Of a stretch of 64,000 bases of DNA, positions 28,110-37,435 are shown piece after piece; position 1 is the first letter of the stretch; the number at the start of each line of letters is the position of its first letter. Source of the DNA: Paenibacillus kyungheensis (GTDB lineage Bacteria > Bacillota > Bacilli > Paenibacillales > Paenibacillaceae); contig NZ_CP117416.1 in NCBI RefSeq assembly GCF_028606985.1, forward strand, positions 2,332,001 through 2,396,000, given 5' to 3'. Made by a program: the position numbers and the translations under genes. The notes beneath the pieces are model-generated. The model was given only the letters and a program-made list of their open reading frames with translations, ran no database searches and was not told the DNA's origin.

Positions 28110-28571
28110 TTAGATCGAAGTGTGACTTGGTAGTGGACGCGTTAAGTTCAAGTACATTGCTGTCAATTCGTCAAACCATGTTTTGTCTTTGCTAATCAAA
28201 GCGATATCGATCAAGCTTTTCAATTGTTCAGGCTCTAATGTAACCGCATCTTGAAAAGAAATCTCTGCTGAAGCAGTGACAATACCAAGAGAATCTTGTT
28301 GCAAATATACACGAATCGTACTGTCCATATATTCTTGTCTCAAAAAGTAAATAATTTCGCTCATTAGAATAGGACGAGAGTGCGTAGGGTATGTGCACTC
28401 CATTACTTTAACCCAGTAATGTTTGTTGGTCAGGTGAACAGATCCTTTTTCATCAATTAAGCGTTGGTCTGCTTCAATATGGTAACGAAGGTCAAATGTT
28501 TGTATAGGGAAATTTTTGCTTAATTGTTTATGAAGGACAGCATAAATTTCTTGTTCGTTTAATTTAATCAT
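28110..28571 (-). CDS. Hypothetical protein, possible IDEAL-like C-terminus
   Basis: 153 residues, soluble, alpha/beta. The start at 28571 (MIKLNEQEIY) has AAAGGA 9 nt upstream, while an ATG three codons earlier overlaps that site. The C-terminal segment LIDIALISKDKTWFDELTAMY resembles the IDEAL motif found in some Bacillales proteins such as YpiB, but the canonical IDEAL residues are not all present, so this is only a hint. It has a dedicated terminator. Function unknown. Confidence 0.65.
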   Translation of the reverse strand: MIKLNEQEIYAVLHKQLSKNFPIQTFDLRYHIEADQRLIDEKGSVHLTNKHYWVKVMECTYPTHSRPILMSEIIYFLRQEYMDSTIRVYLQQDSLGIVTASAEISFQDAVTLEPEQLKSLIDIALISKDKTWFDELTAMYLNLTRPLPSHTSI

Positions 28572-28757
28572 GCTAATCATTCCTTTGCTTTTATATATTT
28601 TTAGAAAACCGTTTGAATTTTAAGGGTCAGGTCAACTTTTAAGGTGATAAATGAGTAATTATGAAGCTGTTAAAATATATATCGGTCAATAGACTCATAT
28701 TTTGTATATATTTTGTCGAAAAAAAGGAAAAAATGTTATAGGAAATGAGGACTATAT

Positions 28758-29258
28758 ATGTCAGAAGTTCAAGATCATTTGAAAAAAGGCTTAGCGATCT
28801 TATTTATCGGCTTTAATCCAAGTCTACGTTCAGGAGAAGTAGGGCACCATTATGCCAATCCACGTAACCGATTTTGGAAAATTCTTTATGAATCTGGTCT
28901 TACGGATCGATTGTATAGACCGGACGAAGATCACGATTTATTAGAAATAGGTTATGGATTTACAAATATCGTTTCCCGTCCTACCCGTGGAGCAGAAGAT
29001 ATTTTGCCTGAAGAATATGCAACAGGTCGTCAACAATTACGAGAAAAGCTAAAAACTTATCAACCCCAAATCGCTTGTTTTGTCGGTAAAGGAGTGTATC
29101 TTCAATACAGTCAAAAAGCTAAAGCATCATGGGGATTTCAAAAAGAGCCTATTATAGAAGGAATACGAGAATTTGTAGCTCCGTCTTCTAGCAGTCTTGT
29201 GCGAATGCCTGTAGACGATATTATTGATATTTATCGACATCTTTCTATAGAACAATAA
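28758..29258 (+). CDS. Mug-type mismatch-specific uracil/thymine-DNA glycosylase
   Basis: 166-residue DNA repair enzyme of the uracil-DNA glycosylase superfamily, family 2. The active-site motif is FIGFNPSLRSG (about 15-25) with catalytic Asn, then HYANPRNRFWKIL, a close match to E. coli Mug (GINPGL ... FAHPANRFWK). The second motif, near VAPSSSSLVRM (about 141-151), takes the place of NPSGLNR. It excises uracil or ethenocytosine opposite guanine. GGAAATGAGGA lies before the ATG. Monocistronic. Confidence 0.88.
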   Translation: MSEVQDHLKKGLAILFIGFNPSLRSGEVGHHYANPRNRFWKILYESGLTDRLYRPDEDHDLLEIGYGFTNIVSRPTRGAEDILPEEYATGRQQLREKLKTYQPQIACFVGKGVYLQYSQKAKASWGFQKEPIIEGIREFVAPSSSSLVRMPVDDIIDIYRHLSIEQ

Positions 29259-29306
29259 GGGGAAATCGAAGGAAAGCGTAATCAAATAAACGAATAAAAT
29301 AAAAGT

Positions 29307-29335
29307 TTGACAATATTGCCGAAAACCGTTTTAAT
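29307..29335 (+). promoter_or_regulatory. SigA promoter of the lmrA-like operon
   Basis: TTGACA (29307-29312), 17-bp spacer, TTTAAT (29330-29335). Confidence 0.7.
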
Positions 29336-29339
29336 TATG

Positions 29340-29355
29340 TAGACCGATCGTTATA
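29340..29355 (+). promoter_or_regulatory. Candidate LmrA/YxaF-type operator
   Basis: TAGACCGATCGTTATA lies at the predicted transcription start. It resembles, from memory, the B. subtilis LmrA/YxaF box (TAGACC-GTC-CTAT type). Autorepression of the TetR gene and MFS gene would follow. Confidence 0.5.
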
Positions 29356-29378
29356 ATGAATTTGAAGGATGTGAACAT

Positions 29379-29966
29379 ATGGCTGAAAAGTCTAACTCAC
29401 GCGATCTGATTGTAGAGACAGCTGCGAGACTTTTCTTTTCACAAGGGTATCATGCTACAGGATTAAGTCAGATTATCAAAGAAAGTGATACGCCTAAAGG
29501 TTCTTTGTATCATTATTTTCCGAATGGCAAAGAAGAATTAGCCTATGTATGTATTGAGAAAACCAATCATCATGTATTGGAAAAGTTCAAATCTGTTTTT
29601 GAACAACATCAAACAACAGGCGATGCAATTCAAGCTTTTATTCGCGATATGGCAGATGATACTGAAAAATCCGGGTTTACTGGCTTTCTGCCTTTTAGTT
29701 TCTGGGCAGCAGTAGAAACGTCATGTATAAGTAACAAGCTACGATCCGCTTGTCAGGATGTTTTTATCGATTGGCAAGAAGTGATTGCAGAACGTTTGCA
29801 ACAAGAAGGTGCTTTAGAAGTTCGTGCCAAAGAAGCTGCATTGCTCATGATATCAATGATGGAAGGTGCTTTGATTATTTCCCTAACCAATCAAAGTAAA
29901 CAACCGATGTTGATCGCCGCCGATTACTTATCGGCTATCATGAAGACAGCTGTGTTAACAAAATAA
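29379..29966 (+). CDS. TetR-family repressor, LmrA/YxaF-like
   Basis: 195 residues. The N-terminal TetR helix-turn-helix (about 7-55) reads ARLFFSQGYHATGLSQIIKESDTPKGSLYHYFPNGKEEL in outline, close to B. subtilis LmrA, YxaF and QacR-like regulators. The C-terminal ligand domain holds a GFLPFSFWAAVE segment. It is followed after 35 nt by an LmrB-like exporter, so it most likely represses its own operon until a drug binds. GAAGGATG precedes the ATG. Ligand unknown; lincomycin-type drugs are suggested only by the pair's resemblance to lmrAB. Confidence 0.88.
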   Translation: MAEKSNSRDLIVETAARLFFSQGYHATGLSQIIKESDTPKGSLYHYFPNGKEELAYVCIEKTNHHVLEKFKSVFEQHQTTGDAIQAFIRDMADDTEKSGFTGFLPFSFWAAVETSCISNKLRSACQDVFIDWQEVIAERLQQEGALEVRAKEAALLMISMMEGALIISLTNQSKQPMLIAADYLSAIMKTAVLTK

Positions 29967-30001
29967 ACAATAGATAGAGACAGTTTTAGGAGGATGGGAA
30001 C

Positions 30002-31465
30002 GTGGACGTAAGTATGAACGCAGATGCTATCAAAGGTCAGCCAGAAGGAAGACAGTACAAAGTATTACCAATTATGATTTCATTGTTATTAAGTGGATTT
30101 ATCGGCTTATTCAGTGAAACTGCATTGAATGTAGCGATCAGTTCTTTGATGGGATTACTTAGTGTAGATGAAGCAACAATTCAATGGTTAACAACAGGAT
30201 ATTTATTGGTATTAGGTATTCTGGTTCCTGTATCTGGATTATTACTACAATGGTTCAGTACAAGACAATTATTTATTACTTCTTTAACATTTTCGATTGT
30301 TGGTACGATTGTAGCTGCATTGTCGCCTAACTTTGAAATCTTGTTAATTGCTCGTGTATTGCAAGCAGTAGGTACTGGATTGTTATTACCATTGCTATTT
30401 AATACGATTCTTATTATTTTCCCGATTGAGAAGCGTGGAGCAGCGATGGGCTTGATCGGTCTTGTTATTATGTTTGCACCAGCGATTGGACCTGCAATTT
30501 CAGGTCTGATTTTAGCTAATTTAACATGGCACTGGATTTTCTGGATTTCGTTGCCGTTTCTTGTGATCGCTTTGATCTTTGGAGTGATGTTCTTAGAAAA
30601 TGTATCGACAATCACCAAGCCCAAAATCGATATTCTCTCGATTGTATTATCTACACTTGGATTCGGTGGTATCGTATTCGGATTCAGTAGTGCAGGTGAA
30701 GGTTCTGGCGGTTGGGGAAGCCCTGTTGTAATCGGAACTTTGTTGTTGGGTGCAGTATCTCTATTATTATTTGGCTTCCGCCAGATGAAAATGAAGCAAC
30801 CGATGATCAACTTGCGTGCATTCAAATTCCCGATGTTTACAATCGGTCTGATTCTTGTATTTATCTGTATGATGATGATCTTATCGTCTATGTTGATCTT
30901 GCCATTGTACTTGCAACAAGGTATGGCGTTGACTGCATTGGGTGCAGGTCTTGTATTGTTGCCAGGTAGTCTATTGAATGGTTTCTTATCACCAGTCATG
31001 GGTCGTTTATTTGATAAATTCGGTCCGAAATGGTTAGTGATTATTGGTTTATCTATTGCTACGATTGTATTATTCTTATTCACTAGAATTCATTCTACAA
31101 CTCCGGTGGGTCTGATTATTGGGTTACACGCTTCATTAATGGTGGGTATATCGATGATTATGATGCCAGCACAGACCAACGGTCTGAATCAGTTGCCACG
31201 TGAATACTATCCAGATGGTACAGCGATTATGAATACACTACAACAAGTTGCTGGAGCTATCGGTACAGCGCTCGCTGTAAGTATTCTGAGTGCTGGTCGT
31301 GCTAACTTCTTGAGTGGTGTCGCTAATCCGAAAGATCCGTCAAATGTATTAGCAGCATTTACAGTAGGGGTGCAACATGCCTTTATCTTTGCTGTGGTGA
31401 TTGCAGCGATCGGTCTGGTATGTGCGCTGTTTATCAAACGTGTTAATGTTAAACACGGTATGTAA
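30002..31465 (+). CDS. LmrB-like DHA2-family MFS drug exporter
   Basis: 487 residues, 14 predicted membrane helices, length typical of the DHA2 (EmrB/LmrB) family. GTG at 30002 has GGAGG 8 nt upstream. Motif C-like GLIGLVIMFAPAIGPAISGLIL lies in helix 5, and motif A follows helix 2. Proton-driven efflux of hydrophobic drugs is the family role. Its operon with the TetR repressor mirrors B. subtilis lmrAB. A long antisense frame (30181-31083) is a composition shadow of the hydrophobic codons. Confidence 0.9.
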   Translation: MDVSMNADAIKGQPEGRQYKVLPIMISLLLSGFIGLFSETALNVAISSLMGLLSVDEATIQWLTTGYLLVLGILVPVSGLLLQWFSTRQLFITSLTFSIVGTIVAALSPNFEILLIARVLQAVGTGLLLPLLFNTILIIFPIEKRGAAMGLIGLVIMFAPAIGPAISGLILANLTWHWIFWISLPFLVIALIFGVMFLENVSTITKPKIDILSIVLSTLGFGGIVFGFSSAGEGSGGWGSPVVIGTLLLGAVSLLLFGFRQMKMKQPMINLRAFKFPMFTIGLILVFICMMMILSSMLILPLYLQQGMALTALGAGLVLLPGSLLNGFLSPVMGRLFDKFGPKWLVIIGLSIATIVLFLFTRIHSTTPVGLIIGLHASLMVGISMIMMPAQTNGLNQLPREYYPDGTAIMNTLQQVAGAIGTALAVSILSAGRANFLSGVANPKDPSNVLAAFTVGVQHAFIFAVVIAAIGLVCALFIKRVNVKHGM

Positions 31466-31476
31466 TTAATTGGAGT

Positions 31477-31521
31477 AAGCCAACTTAATTCCTATTCTGA
31501 GGAGTTAGGTTGGCTTTTTGC
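31477..31521 (+). terminator. Rho-independent terminator
   Basis: AAGCCAAC...CCT pairs with AGG...GTTGGCTT, then U run; end of the lmrAB-like operon. Confidence 0.8.
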
Positions 31522-31615
31522 TATCCGTATTCCAATAGATTTGGTAAGAAAATCGTAATTTAGTTTAAAGTATAAAAGGATACGTATTCTATAGAAGAAA
31601 AAAAGGAGAATGATT

Positions 31616-32233
31616 ATGATTACGATCGATCCCACATCTATTACTAATATAGATAATTATAAATTAATCACCGGTTCTGTGATTCCCAGACCAATCGCTT
31701 TTGTTACCAGTCAATCCAATACAGGTGTGCTTAATCTAGCTCCATTTAGTTATTTTAATATCGTGGCTTCTGATCCACCGATGCTTTCTATTTCGGTTGC
31801 ACGCAAAAATGGAGAAATGAAAGATACTGCACGTAATGTCATCGAAAATAAAGAATTAGTAGTTCATATTGTGCATGAAGACTTAACCGAGCAGATGAAC
31901 CATACAGCCGCTTCACTACCAGGCGATCAAAGCGAACTTGAATTAACGACTCTTCATACAATTCCTAGTGACAAAATAAAAGTTCCTGGTCTTGAAGAAG
32001 CGTTGATTCGTTTTGAATGTGTGTTAGAACAACATGTACCGATTAGTAATGATAGCGGTGAAGTTGTACAAGATTTACTGCTTGTACGTATTATTTGTTA
32101 CCATTTTGATGAAAAAGTAGTCGATGCAGAACATTTCTATATCTGGGCAGATGTGTTGAAACCTGTCGCTCGTCTTGCAGGCAATAATTACGCAGGACTT
32201 GCACAACAATTTACGATAGAACGCCCGAGTTAA
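31616..32233 (+). CDS. Flavin reductase family protein
   Basis: 205-residue FMN-binding split-barrel protein. PRPIAFVTS and LNLAPFSYFNIVASDPP (about 22-55) form the flavin-binding strand-turn typical of flavoredoxin and DIM6/NTAB-type reductases. ATG at 31616 is chosen because GGAG lies 7 nt upstream; the ATG two codons earlier touches the ribosome site. It reduces FMN or uses bound FMN with NAD(P)H. Monocistronic with terminator. The partner enzyme is unknown; the flavin monooxygenases at 45628 and 51901 would need such a reductase, but the distance makes a link speculative. Confidence 0.85.
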   Translation: MITIDPTSITNIDNYKLITGSVIPRPIAFVTSQSNTGVLNLAPFSYFNIVASDPPMLSISVARKNGEMKDTARNVIENKELVVHIVHEDLTEQMNHTAASLPGDQSELELTTLHTIPSDKIKVPGLEEALIRFECVLEQHVPISNDSGEVVQDLLLVRIICYHFDEKVVDAEHFYIWADVLKPVARLAGNNYAGLAQQFTIERPS

Positions 32234-32283
32234 ATCCATAATAAAGTGCTATTGAATAGAATATAAATAGAATAGTTAAAATC

Positions 32284-32321
32284 AAAAAGACTGAGCCTTG
32301 ATAATAAGGTTCAGTCTTTTT
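32284..32321. terminator. Bidirectional terminator overlapping a stop codon
   Basis: AAAAAGACTGAGCCTT pairs with AAGGTTCAGTCTTTTT. The minus-strand SgrR-like gene ends inside the stem: its TGA is rc of 32311-32313. Confidence 0.85.
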
Positions 32322-34089
32322 GCGATAGTGTAGGCTTAATCCATAATTTGGACAGATCGATCCAACCAAATGCATCAGGATATAACCCTTGAAAAGAAGG
32401 ATCAAATAACAACTTTTGGTTGGAATGATAGACAGGTATAAATAAAAACGAAGTGTGTAAAAATTGCTCAATCTTTTCAACATGCTTACTATAATCAGGC
32501 AACGGTGCCGCTACAAAAGGAACCAGTAATTGATCTAACTCTTTTAACTGAGCAGGATTTAATAATTGACGTACATAAGTCGAGCGGTTACTAAAAAAGT
32601 TAAGCAATCCCCAGACGATATTTTCTTCTAACATTTCTTGCCCCATAAATAAATCAGCTTCTTGCATCACTGCTTGAGAAGCAAATGAATCGCGCGGGCA
32701 TAGATTAATGATCAGACCTATCGAACGCGCACGATCCTGTAGCCATAGACAGACTGCATGGTTTTCTGCTCGATTCAGATAATTCAGGTTCAAAGGTTGC
32801 CCTTGATAGTCTGTTTGTTGCAGATATTCACGTGCTTGTTCTAATGAATATGTAGGAGCATGTGTTTGTTTACTTTTCCACGGAAATAAGCTGTAAGCAG
32901 GCTTGAGCCAATAATCAGAACATTGCTCTGTCAACAGCGGACGATCCAACAACATATGAATCACTTGCCTAAAAGTGAAATCGTGCTGAATCCCTTCTTT
33001 GCAAAAATTGAACATAATAAAGTTACATCCAATCACTTTGTAATTCACTTGAGCTGGATCGGTATAATCGGTAGCTTTATTTTGACGAAATAGCTGATAA
33101 CGTCGGTCTGCTTGATAATCAGCTGTCACAAAATAAATATCAACCCGATCCAACAACGATCTTCCTTCAAAATAACTATCAAAAGCATCTAATATAATAT
33201 GATCTTCACTAGCCGTCGTTAAGCGAAAAGCTCCTGTTCCGACCAATTGTCGACCTTTATCCGCCATATCATGATCATGCGGAAGAATCGACATACACAA
33301 TGAACTAATATAGTTCAAGAAAAAGGGATCAGACCGTTGTAGAACAAAGCTGATCGTATAATCGTTATGAATGACTACAGATTCAACATGTGTAAATTGC
33401 CAAAAAGCCGGTGAATCGAGATCGCGTAGACGCTCCCATGTATATTTCACATCCTGCGCCGTTAAAGTTCGACCATGATGAAATCGAACACCTTTACGTA
33501 AATAAAATGTCCAACATTGATCGGTATTATCGCTTTCCCAATAATGAGCCAATTGAGGTACAAACGTCTGCGATTCTGCTTGATAAGCTATTAATAAGTT
33601 ACACATTTGACCGATCAAATGAGACTCAAAAGCTGTAAATACAAATGCTGGGTCTAATGACTCTAAAATACGACTCTGGTTAATCCGTAACACATCGAGT
33701 GTCTGAGAACCGTGATGTTCGATATGAAGTCCAAACTGCTGTTCAAGCCGATATTGAAGTCGTTGAACATAAGTATGGGGTAACTGTGGATGTTGTAACC
33801 ATTGCGCAGCTTCTTGCAATTTACCTTGAGTAAGCAGTTGCTCGAAATAGAGACTTAATACATGTTCGAGTGAGTGAAGTATCGTTAGCGTAGAATGATG
33901 TCCACGACCACGACCGCTTTGCCAGTGAATATGTCCTTCTTCTTGCAATTTACGTATAATCCATTTGACATTGCGGGTTGTACAGTGCAGAAGAGAGGCT
34001 AAATGTTCAATCGTTAGCGTATGTGTACTATGTATAGCTGGATCATCTAATGACAATAGAATGGTTATGTAATGCTCTTGATGTTTCAT
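32311..34089 (-). CDS. SgrR-family transcriptional regulator with solute-binding domain
   Basis: 592 residues. The N-terminus (about 1-95) is a winged helix of the SgrR_N type (IEHLASLLHCTTRNVKWIIRKLQEEGHIHW). The remainder (about 150-480) matches family 5 extracellular solute-binding proteins (YHWESDNTDQCWTFYLRKGVRFHHG pattern), used here as an intracellular sugar-phosphate or ligand sensor. No signal peptide. Divergent to an MFS transporter, as in enterobacterial sgrR-setA arrangements, so it probably controls that transporter. GGAG lies 9 nt upstream of the ATG. The stop codon lies inside the terminator stem. Confidence 0.85.
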   Translation of the reverse strand: MKHQEHYITILLSLDDPAIHSTHTLTIEHLASLLHCTTRNVKWIIRKLQEEGHIHWQSGRGRGHHSTLTILHSLEHVLSLYFEQLLTQGKLQEAAQWLQHPQLPHTYVQRLQYRLEQQFGLHIEHHGSQTLDVLRINQSRILESLDPAFVFTAFESHLIGQMCNLLIAYQAESQTFVPQLAHYWESDNTDQCWTFYLRKGVRFHHGRTLTAQDVKYTWERLRDLDSPAFWQFTHVESVVIHNDYTISFVLQRSDPFFLNYISSLCMSILPHDHDMADKGRQLVGTGAFRLTTASEDHIILDAFDSYFEGRSLLDRVDIYFVTADYQADRRYQLFRQNKATDYTDPAQVNYKVIGCNFIMFNFCKEGIQHDFTFRQVIHMLLDRPLLTEQCSDYWLKPAYSLFPWKSKQTHAPTYSLEQAREYLQQTDYQGQPLNLNYLNRAENHAVCLWLQDRARSIGLIINLCPRDSFASQAVMQEADLFMGQEMLEENIVWGLLNFFSNRSTYVRQLLNPAQLKELDQLLVPFVAAPLPDYSKHVEKIEQFLHTSFLFIPVYHSNQKLLFDPSFQGLYPDAFGWIDLSKLWIKPTLSQKD

Positions 34090-34214
34090 ATTTTACTCTC
34101 CTAAGTGTTGCTGAGTTACGATTTATAAAAGGGGAAACGATTGATTTAATCTTACTCTTTTTCTTCCTCTTTCTCCAGTTGATAATAAAAGAACTGGAAG
34201 AGGGGGAATTAGAA

Positions 34215-35519
34215 ATGGAATTTTTGCAACTACATCGAACTATTCAACTGCGTATTTTGACTACATTTATAACCCGGTTAACAGGAACAATGATTTTTCC
34301 ATTTATGGCGATTTATTTTGCTGGCTATCTTGGTGCAGGTATTGCAGGTGTTTTATTATTTTCTAGCTTAATGATTCAGCTTGTTGCAGGATTGTATGGT
34401 GGATATTTGGCAGATCGGTGGGGACGTAAAACGTTAATGGTATGGGGAGAAGGTATTCAATGTCTAGCTTTTCTCGGTATGATGCTAGCTAACTCGCCAT
34501 ACTTACAATCTGCATGGATTACATTTGCGATGATGATTGTACATAGTCTCTGCAATGGTCTAATTATACCGGCTTCAGATGCTATGTTAATTGATGTAAG
34601 TACACCACAGACGCGTACATTAATGTATAGCGTCAATTATTGGTCGATCAATCTCGCGATTACATTCGGAGCATTTATTGGTGGAGCGCTGTTCAGTTCA
34701 CATCGGATGGAGTTGTTTGGACTATTGACGGTCACAGGGTTGCTGATCTGGTTGATCACAGTCTTTTTGATTACAGAAACGTATGTACTGCAAGCCAGTG
34801 CACAACAGACCAAGCGGTGGAATATCCTCACTAGCGGAAAATTGATTATTCGCAATTATCATCAAGTGTGGAAAGATCGACTTTTTATTATATTTGTTTT
34901 GGGAAATATGCTATTGTTATCTACTGAATTTCATCTGACTCAATATATAGGAGTTCGTCTGCAAAAAGAATTTGTTCCACAATCGATGTTGATCTGGGGC
35001 GATTGGCAGTTAGAACTAAACGGTATCAAAGTTCTAAGTATGATTCAGATCGAAAATACAATCGGGATTGTGCTTCTTTCCTTATTTCTTGCTGGCGTGA
35101 TCCGTCGTTCCAAACGTCAAATTTCTTGGATGAATATAGCGGTTCTGATCTATATTACCGGTTTTGCAGTGATGGCATTTAGCAATACATTATGGATACT
35201 TGTTGGAGCAATGTTGTTAGCTACTGTAGGAGAGTTAATTCATGTGCCTATTCGTCAATCTCTACTAGCTCAAATTATCAACGATCAATCACGTAGTTCT
35301 TATATGGCTGTCAATGGAATAGGGACACAAGGAGCAAGAGCAATAGCCGCTCTAGGGATCACCTTAGGCGTATGGGTTCCTGCATACGGAATGTCGATCA
35401 TAATCGCTATCGTTGGATTAATCGGATTTCTGTGTATTTCTTATGTGATCAGTCGGGTACAAGCTTCTACAAAAGCATCTTCAACACAAGGGGTTACCAA
35501 AAACCAAGTAACATTGTAA
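34215..35519 (+). CDS. MFS transporter partnered with SgrR-like regulator
   Basis: 434 residues, about 12 membrane helices. The ATG at 34215 has AGAGGGGG about 8 nt upstream; a longer frame from 34050 would overlap the divergent regulator and is rejected. MFS motif A is visible in GGYLADRWGRKTLMV (about 59-73) and TRTLMYSVNYWSINLAITFGAFIGG covers helices 4-5. It is predicted to export or import a small molecule (sugar or drug) under control of the neighbouring SgrR-like protein. A C-terminal Ser/Thr-rich tail is cytoplasmic. Confidence 0.85.
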   Translation: MEFLQLHRTIQLRILTTFITRLTGTMIFPFMAIYFAGYLGAGIAGVLLFSSLMIQLVAGLYGGYLADRWGRKTLMVWGEGIQCLAFLGMMLANSPYLQSAWITFAMMIVHSLCNGLIIPASDAMLIDVSTPQTRTLMYSVNYWSINLAITFGAFIGGALFSSHRMELFGLLTVTGLLIWLITVFLITETYVLQASAQQTKRWNILTSGKLIIRNYHQVWKDRLFIIFVLGNMLLLSTEFHLTQYIGVRLQKEFVPQSMLIWGDWQLELNGIKVLSMIQIENTIGIVLLSLFLAGVIRRSKRQISWMNIAVLIYITGFAVMAFSNTLWILVGAMLLATVGELIHVPIRQSLLAQIINDQSRSSYMAVNGIGTQGARAIAALGITLGVWVPAYGMSIIIAIVGLIGFLCISYVISRVQASTKASSTQGVTKNQVTL

Positions 35520-35654
35520 GATATAGAAAGTTGAAATGATTATTATATCTAGTAAGCTATTTTGCTAAAATGAAAATCAATTTTAATTTTATTGGTCGCA
35601 CTGATATAGCCAAGTGTTTAATAGTAGAAACAGAATGTTTGAGGGGGGATTACG

Positions 35655-36479
35655 ATGAATAAAGTAGCCAAGCCGTTGAGTGGCAAAACGATTGTGATCG
35701 CAGGTTCTAGAAAATTAGATGAAATGTCGTCATTGATTCAAAAACAAGGTGGAACCGCTATTGTTCGATCGTTACAAGGTGTAACTACATTTAAAGAGCA
35801 AGAGATGGAGCAAGAATTACGTCTATTTATCGAAAATCAACCAGAATGGGTTATTTTCACAACAGGGATAGGTGCCAAAGCGTTGTTCGATGCCGCAGAT
35901 CGCCTGGGAATCAAAGATGCATTTGTTCAAACTGTTCAACAAGCCAAAATCGCAATCCGTGGCTACAAAACATATAACTTTCTCAAAACCCAAGAACTAG
36001 CACCGGATATTCGAGACTCAGATGGCACGATGAAAGGTCTGGAAGAACAGTTAGAATCAGTTACTTTTACCAAAGAACAAATATGGATACAATTGCATGG
36101 AGAGCCTGCTCCAGATTTGGTTCAGTTTTTGGAAGCGAAAGGTGCTTCATCTGTACATACATTGTTGCCTTATCTCAATATTGAGCCTGAAGCAGAGACA
36201 TTACAGCAATTGCGTAAAGATATCCAGCAGAGCCAAATCGATGCAATCTGCTTTACTACGGCTGTTCAAGTTCGTTATTTATTCAAAGACGCTTCTAAGA
36301 ACGGATATGAGGATGAATTGCGATCTGCTCTGAATCAACAAGTACTGGCTGTATCTGTAGGCAAAGTAACATCAGAAGCGCTCACTCAAGCAGGCATCAC
36401 ACGCATCGTAGCTCCCGAAAATGAACGAATGGGTGCAATGATTATAGAAATGGCGAAATATTATGAGGAACAAAAGTAG
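35655..36479 (+). CDS. Uroporphyrinogen-III synthase-like protein
   Basis: 274 residues, two-lobed HemD fold: first lobe about 8-55 and 190-265, second lobe between. The pattern LSGKTIVIAGSRKLDEM, EWVIFTTGIGAKALFDAA (about 61-79), AIRGYKT and DAICFTTAVQVRYLFKDA, then LAVSVGKVTSEALTQAGI is typical of HemD. The enzyme closes hydroxymethylbilane to uroporphyrinogen III. It stands alone, not in a hem operon, so it may be a second copy or a divergent paralogue. GAGGGGGG precedes the ATG. Confidence 0.8.
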   Translation: MNKVAKPLSGKTIVIAGSRKLDEMSSLIQKQGGTAIVRSLQGVTTFKEQEMEQELRLFIENQPEWVIFTTGIGAKALFDAADRLGIKDAFVQTVQQAKIAIRGYKTYNFLKTQELAPDIRDSDGTMKGLEEQLESVTFTKEQIWIQLHGEPAPDLVQFLEAKGASSVHTLLPYLNIEPEAETLQQLRKDIQQSQIDAICFTTAVQVRYLFKDASKNGYEDELRSALNQQVLAVSVGKVTSEALTQAGITRIVAPENERMGAMIIEMAKYYEEQK

Positions 36480-36599
36480 CATTCATGAATACTTTGTGTA
36501 CTAAAATGAAATTTTTCATTTTATTTCATTGAAAAAGGTTCATTCTCATGTAAGCTTATGCTAAAATAAACTATTATGTAGTGAAGGAGAAATACAAAG

Positions 36600-37409
36600 A
36601 TGACTATACCTAAAACGTTAACTATAGCCGGATCAGATACAAGCGGTGGAGCTGGTATTCAAGCCGATTTAAAAACTTTTCAGGAATTGGGCGTATATGG
36701 AATGACCGTTCTTACAACGATTGTTGCTATGGAGCCTAAAACATGGGATCATCAAGTATTCCCTATTGATCTGAATGTGGTGGAAGCGCAATTGCGTACC
36801 GTGTTAGATGGCATCGGATTTGATGCTTTGAAAACAGGTATGTTAGGTTCAGTAGACATTATTGAACTGGTGGCGCATCATCTGAATCGTTATCCTATGG
36901 ATCGCGTAGTTATTGATCCTGTAATGGTATGCAAAGGCACAGATGAAGTTCTTCAACCGGAAAATACAGAAGCGATGTTAGAATTCTTGATTCCTGGTGC
37001 AGATCTAGTGACTCCGAACTTGTTTGAAGCTTCTCAATTGGCTAAAACAGGTCCTATCACTACAGAAGATCAAATGAAGCAAGCAGCTGCTATTATTTAT
37101 GAGCGTGGAGCAAAGCACGTATTGATCAAAACACGCGGCAAGATCAAAGAAGGCAAAGCATTGGATTTATTGTATGATGGCAAAACATTTGACTGGTTCG
37201 AAGTTGATGCGATTGCAACGGAATTTACACATGGTGCAGGTTGTACCACTTCCGCAGCCGTAACAGCTGGACTTGCTAAAGGATTGTCGGTCAAAGATGC
37301 TTATGCTGACGCGAAAAACTTCATTACTCAAGCAATTGCTAACGGATTCCGTCTGAACGAATTTGTAGGTCCAACCCTGCATGTGGCACACCGTCTGCAA
37401 TTGAAATAA
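36600..37409 (+). CDS. pdxK: Pyridoxine/pyridoxal/HMP kinase
   Basis: 269-residue ribokinase-superfamily kinase, closely resembling B. subtilis PdxK: TIAGSDTSGGAGIQADLKTF (about 7-26), VVIDPVMVCKG (about 101-111), TPNLFEAS and the anion-hole motif HGAGCT at 211-216 with Cys215 as in the dual PdxK/HMP kinases. It phosphorylates pyridoxal or pyridoxine to the 5'-phosphates, with possible ThiD activity on hydroxymethylpyrimidine. GAAGGAGA precedes the ATG. A lipoprotein gene starts 26 nt after the stop, so they may share a transcript. Confidence 0.92.
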   Translation: MTIPKTLTIAGSDTSGGAGIQADLKTFQELGVYGMTVLTTIVAMEPKTWDHQVFPIDLNVVEAQLRTVLDGIGFDALKTGMLGSVDIIELVAHHLNRYPMDRVVIDPVMVCKGTDEVLQPENTEAMLEFLIPGADLVTPNLFEASQLAKTGPITTEDQMKQAAAIIYERGAKHVLIKTRGKIKEGKALDLLYDGKTFDWFEVDAIATEFTHGAGCTTSAAVTAGLAKGLSVKDAYADAKNFITQAIANGFRLNEFVGPTLHVAHRLQLK

Positions 37410-37435
37410 CAGCATCTGGAGCGGAGGATTGCTCA

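Noticed and set aside
30181-31083. 300-codon antisense frame over the MFS exporter
   Set aside because: Asn/Ile/Pro-rich mirror of hydrophobic codons, no ribosome site, and the sense strand encodes a clear transporter.
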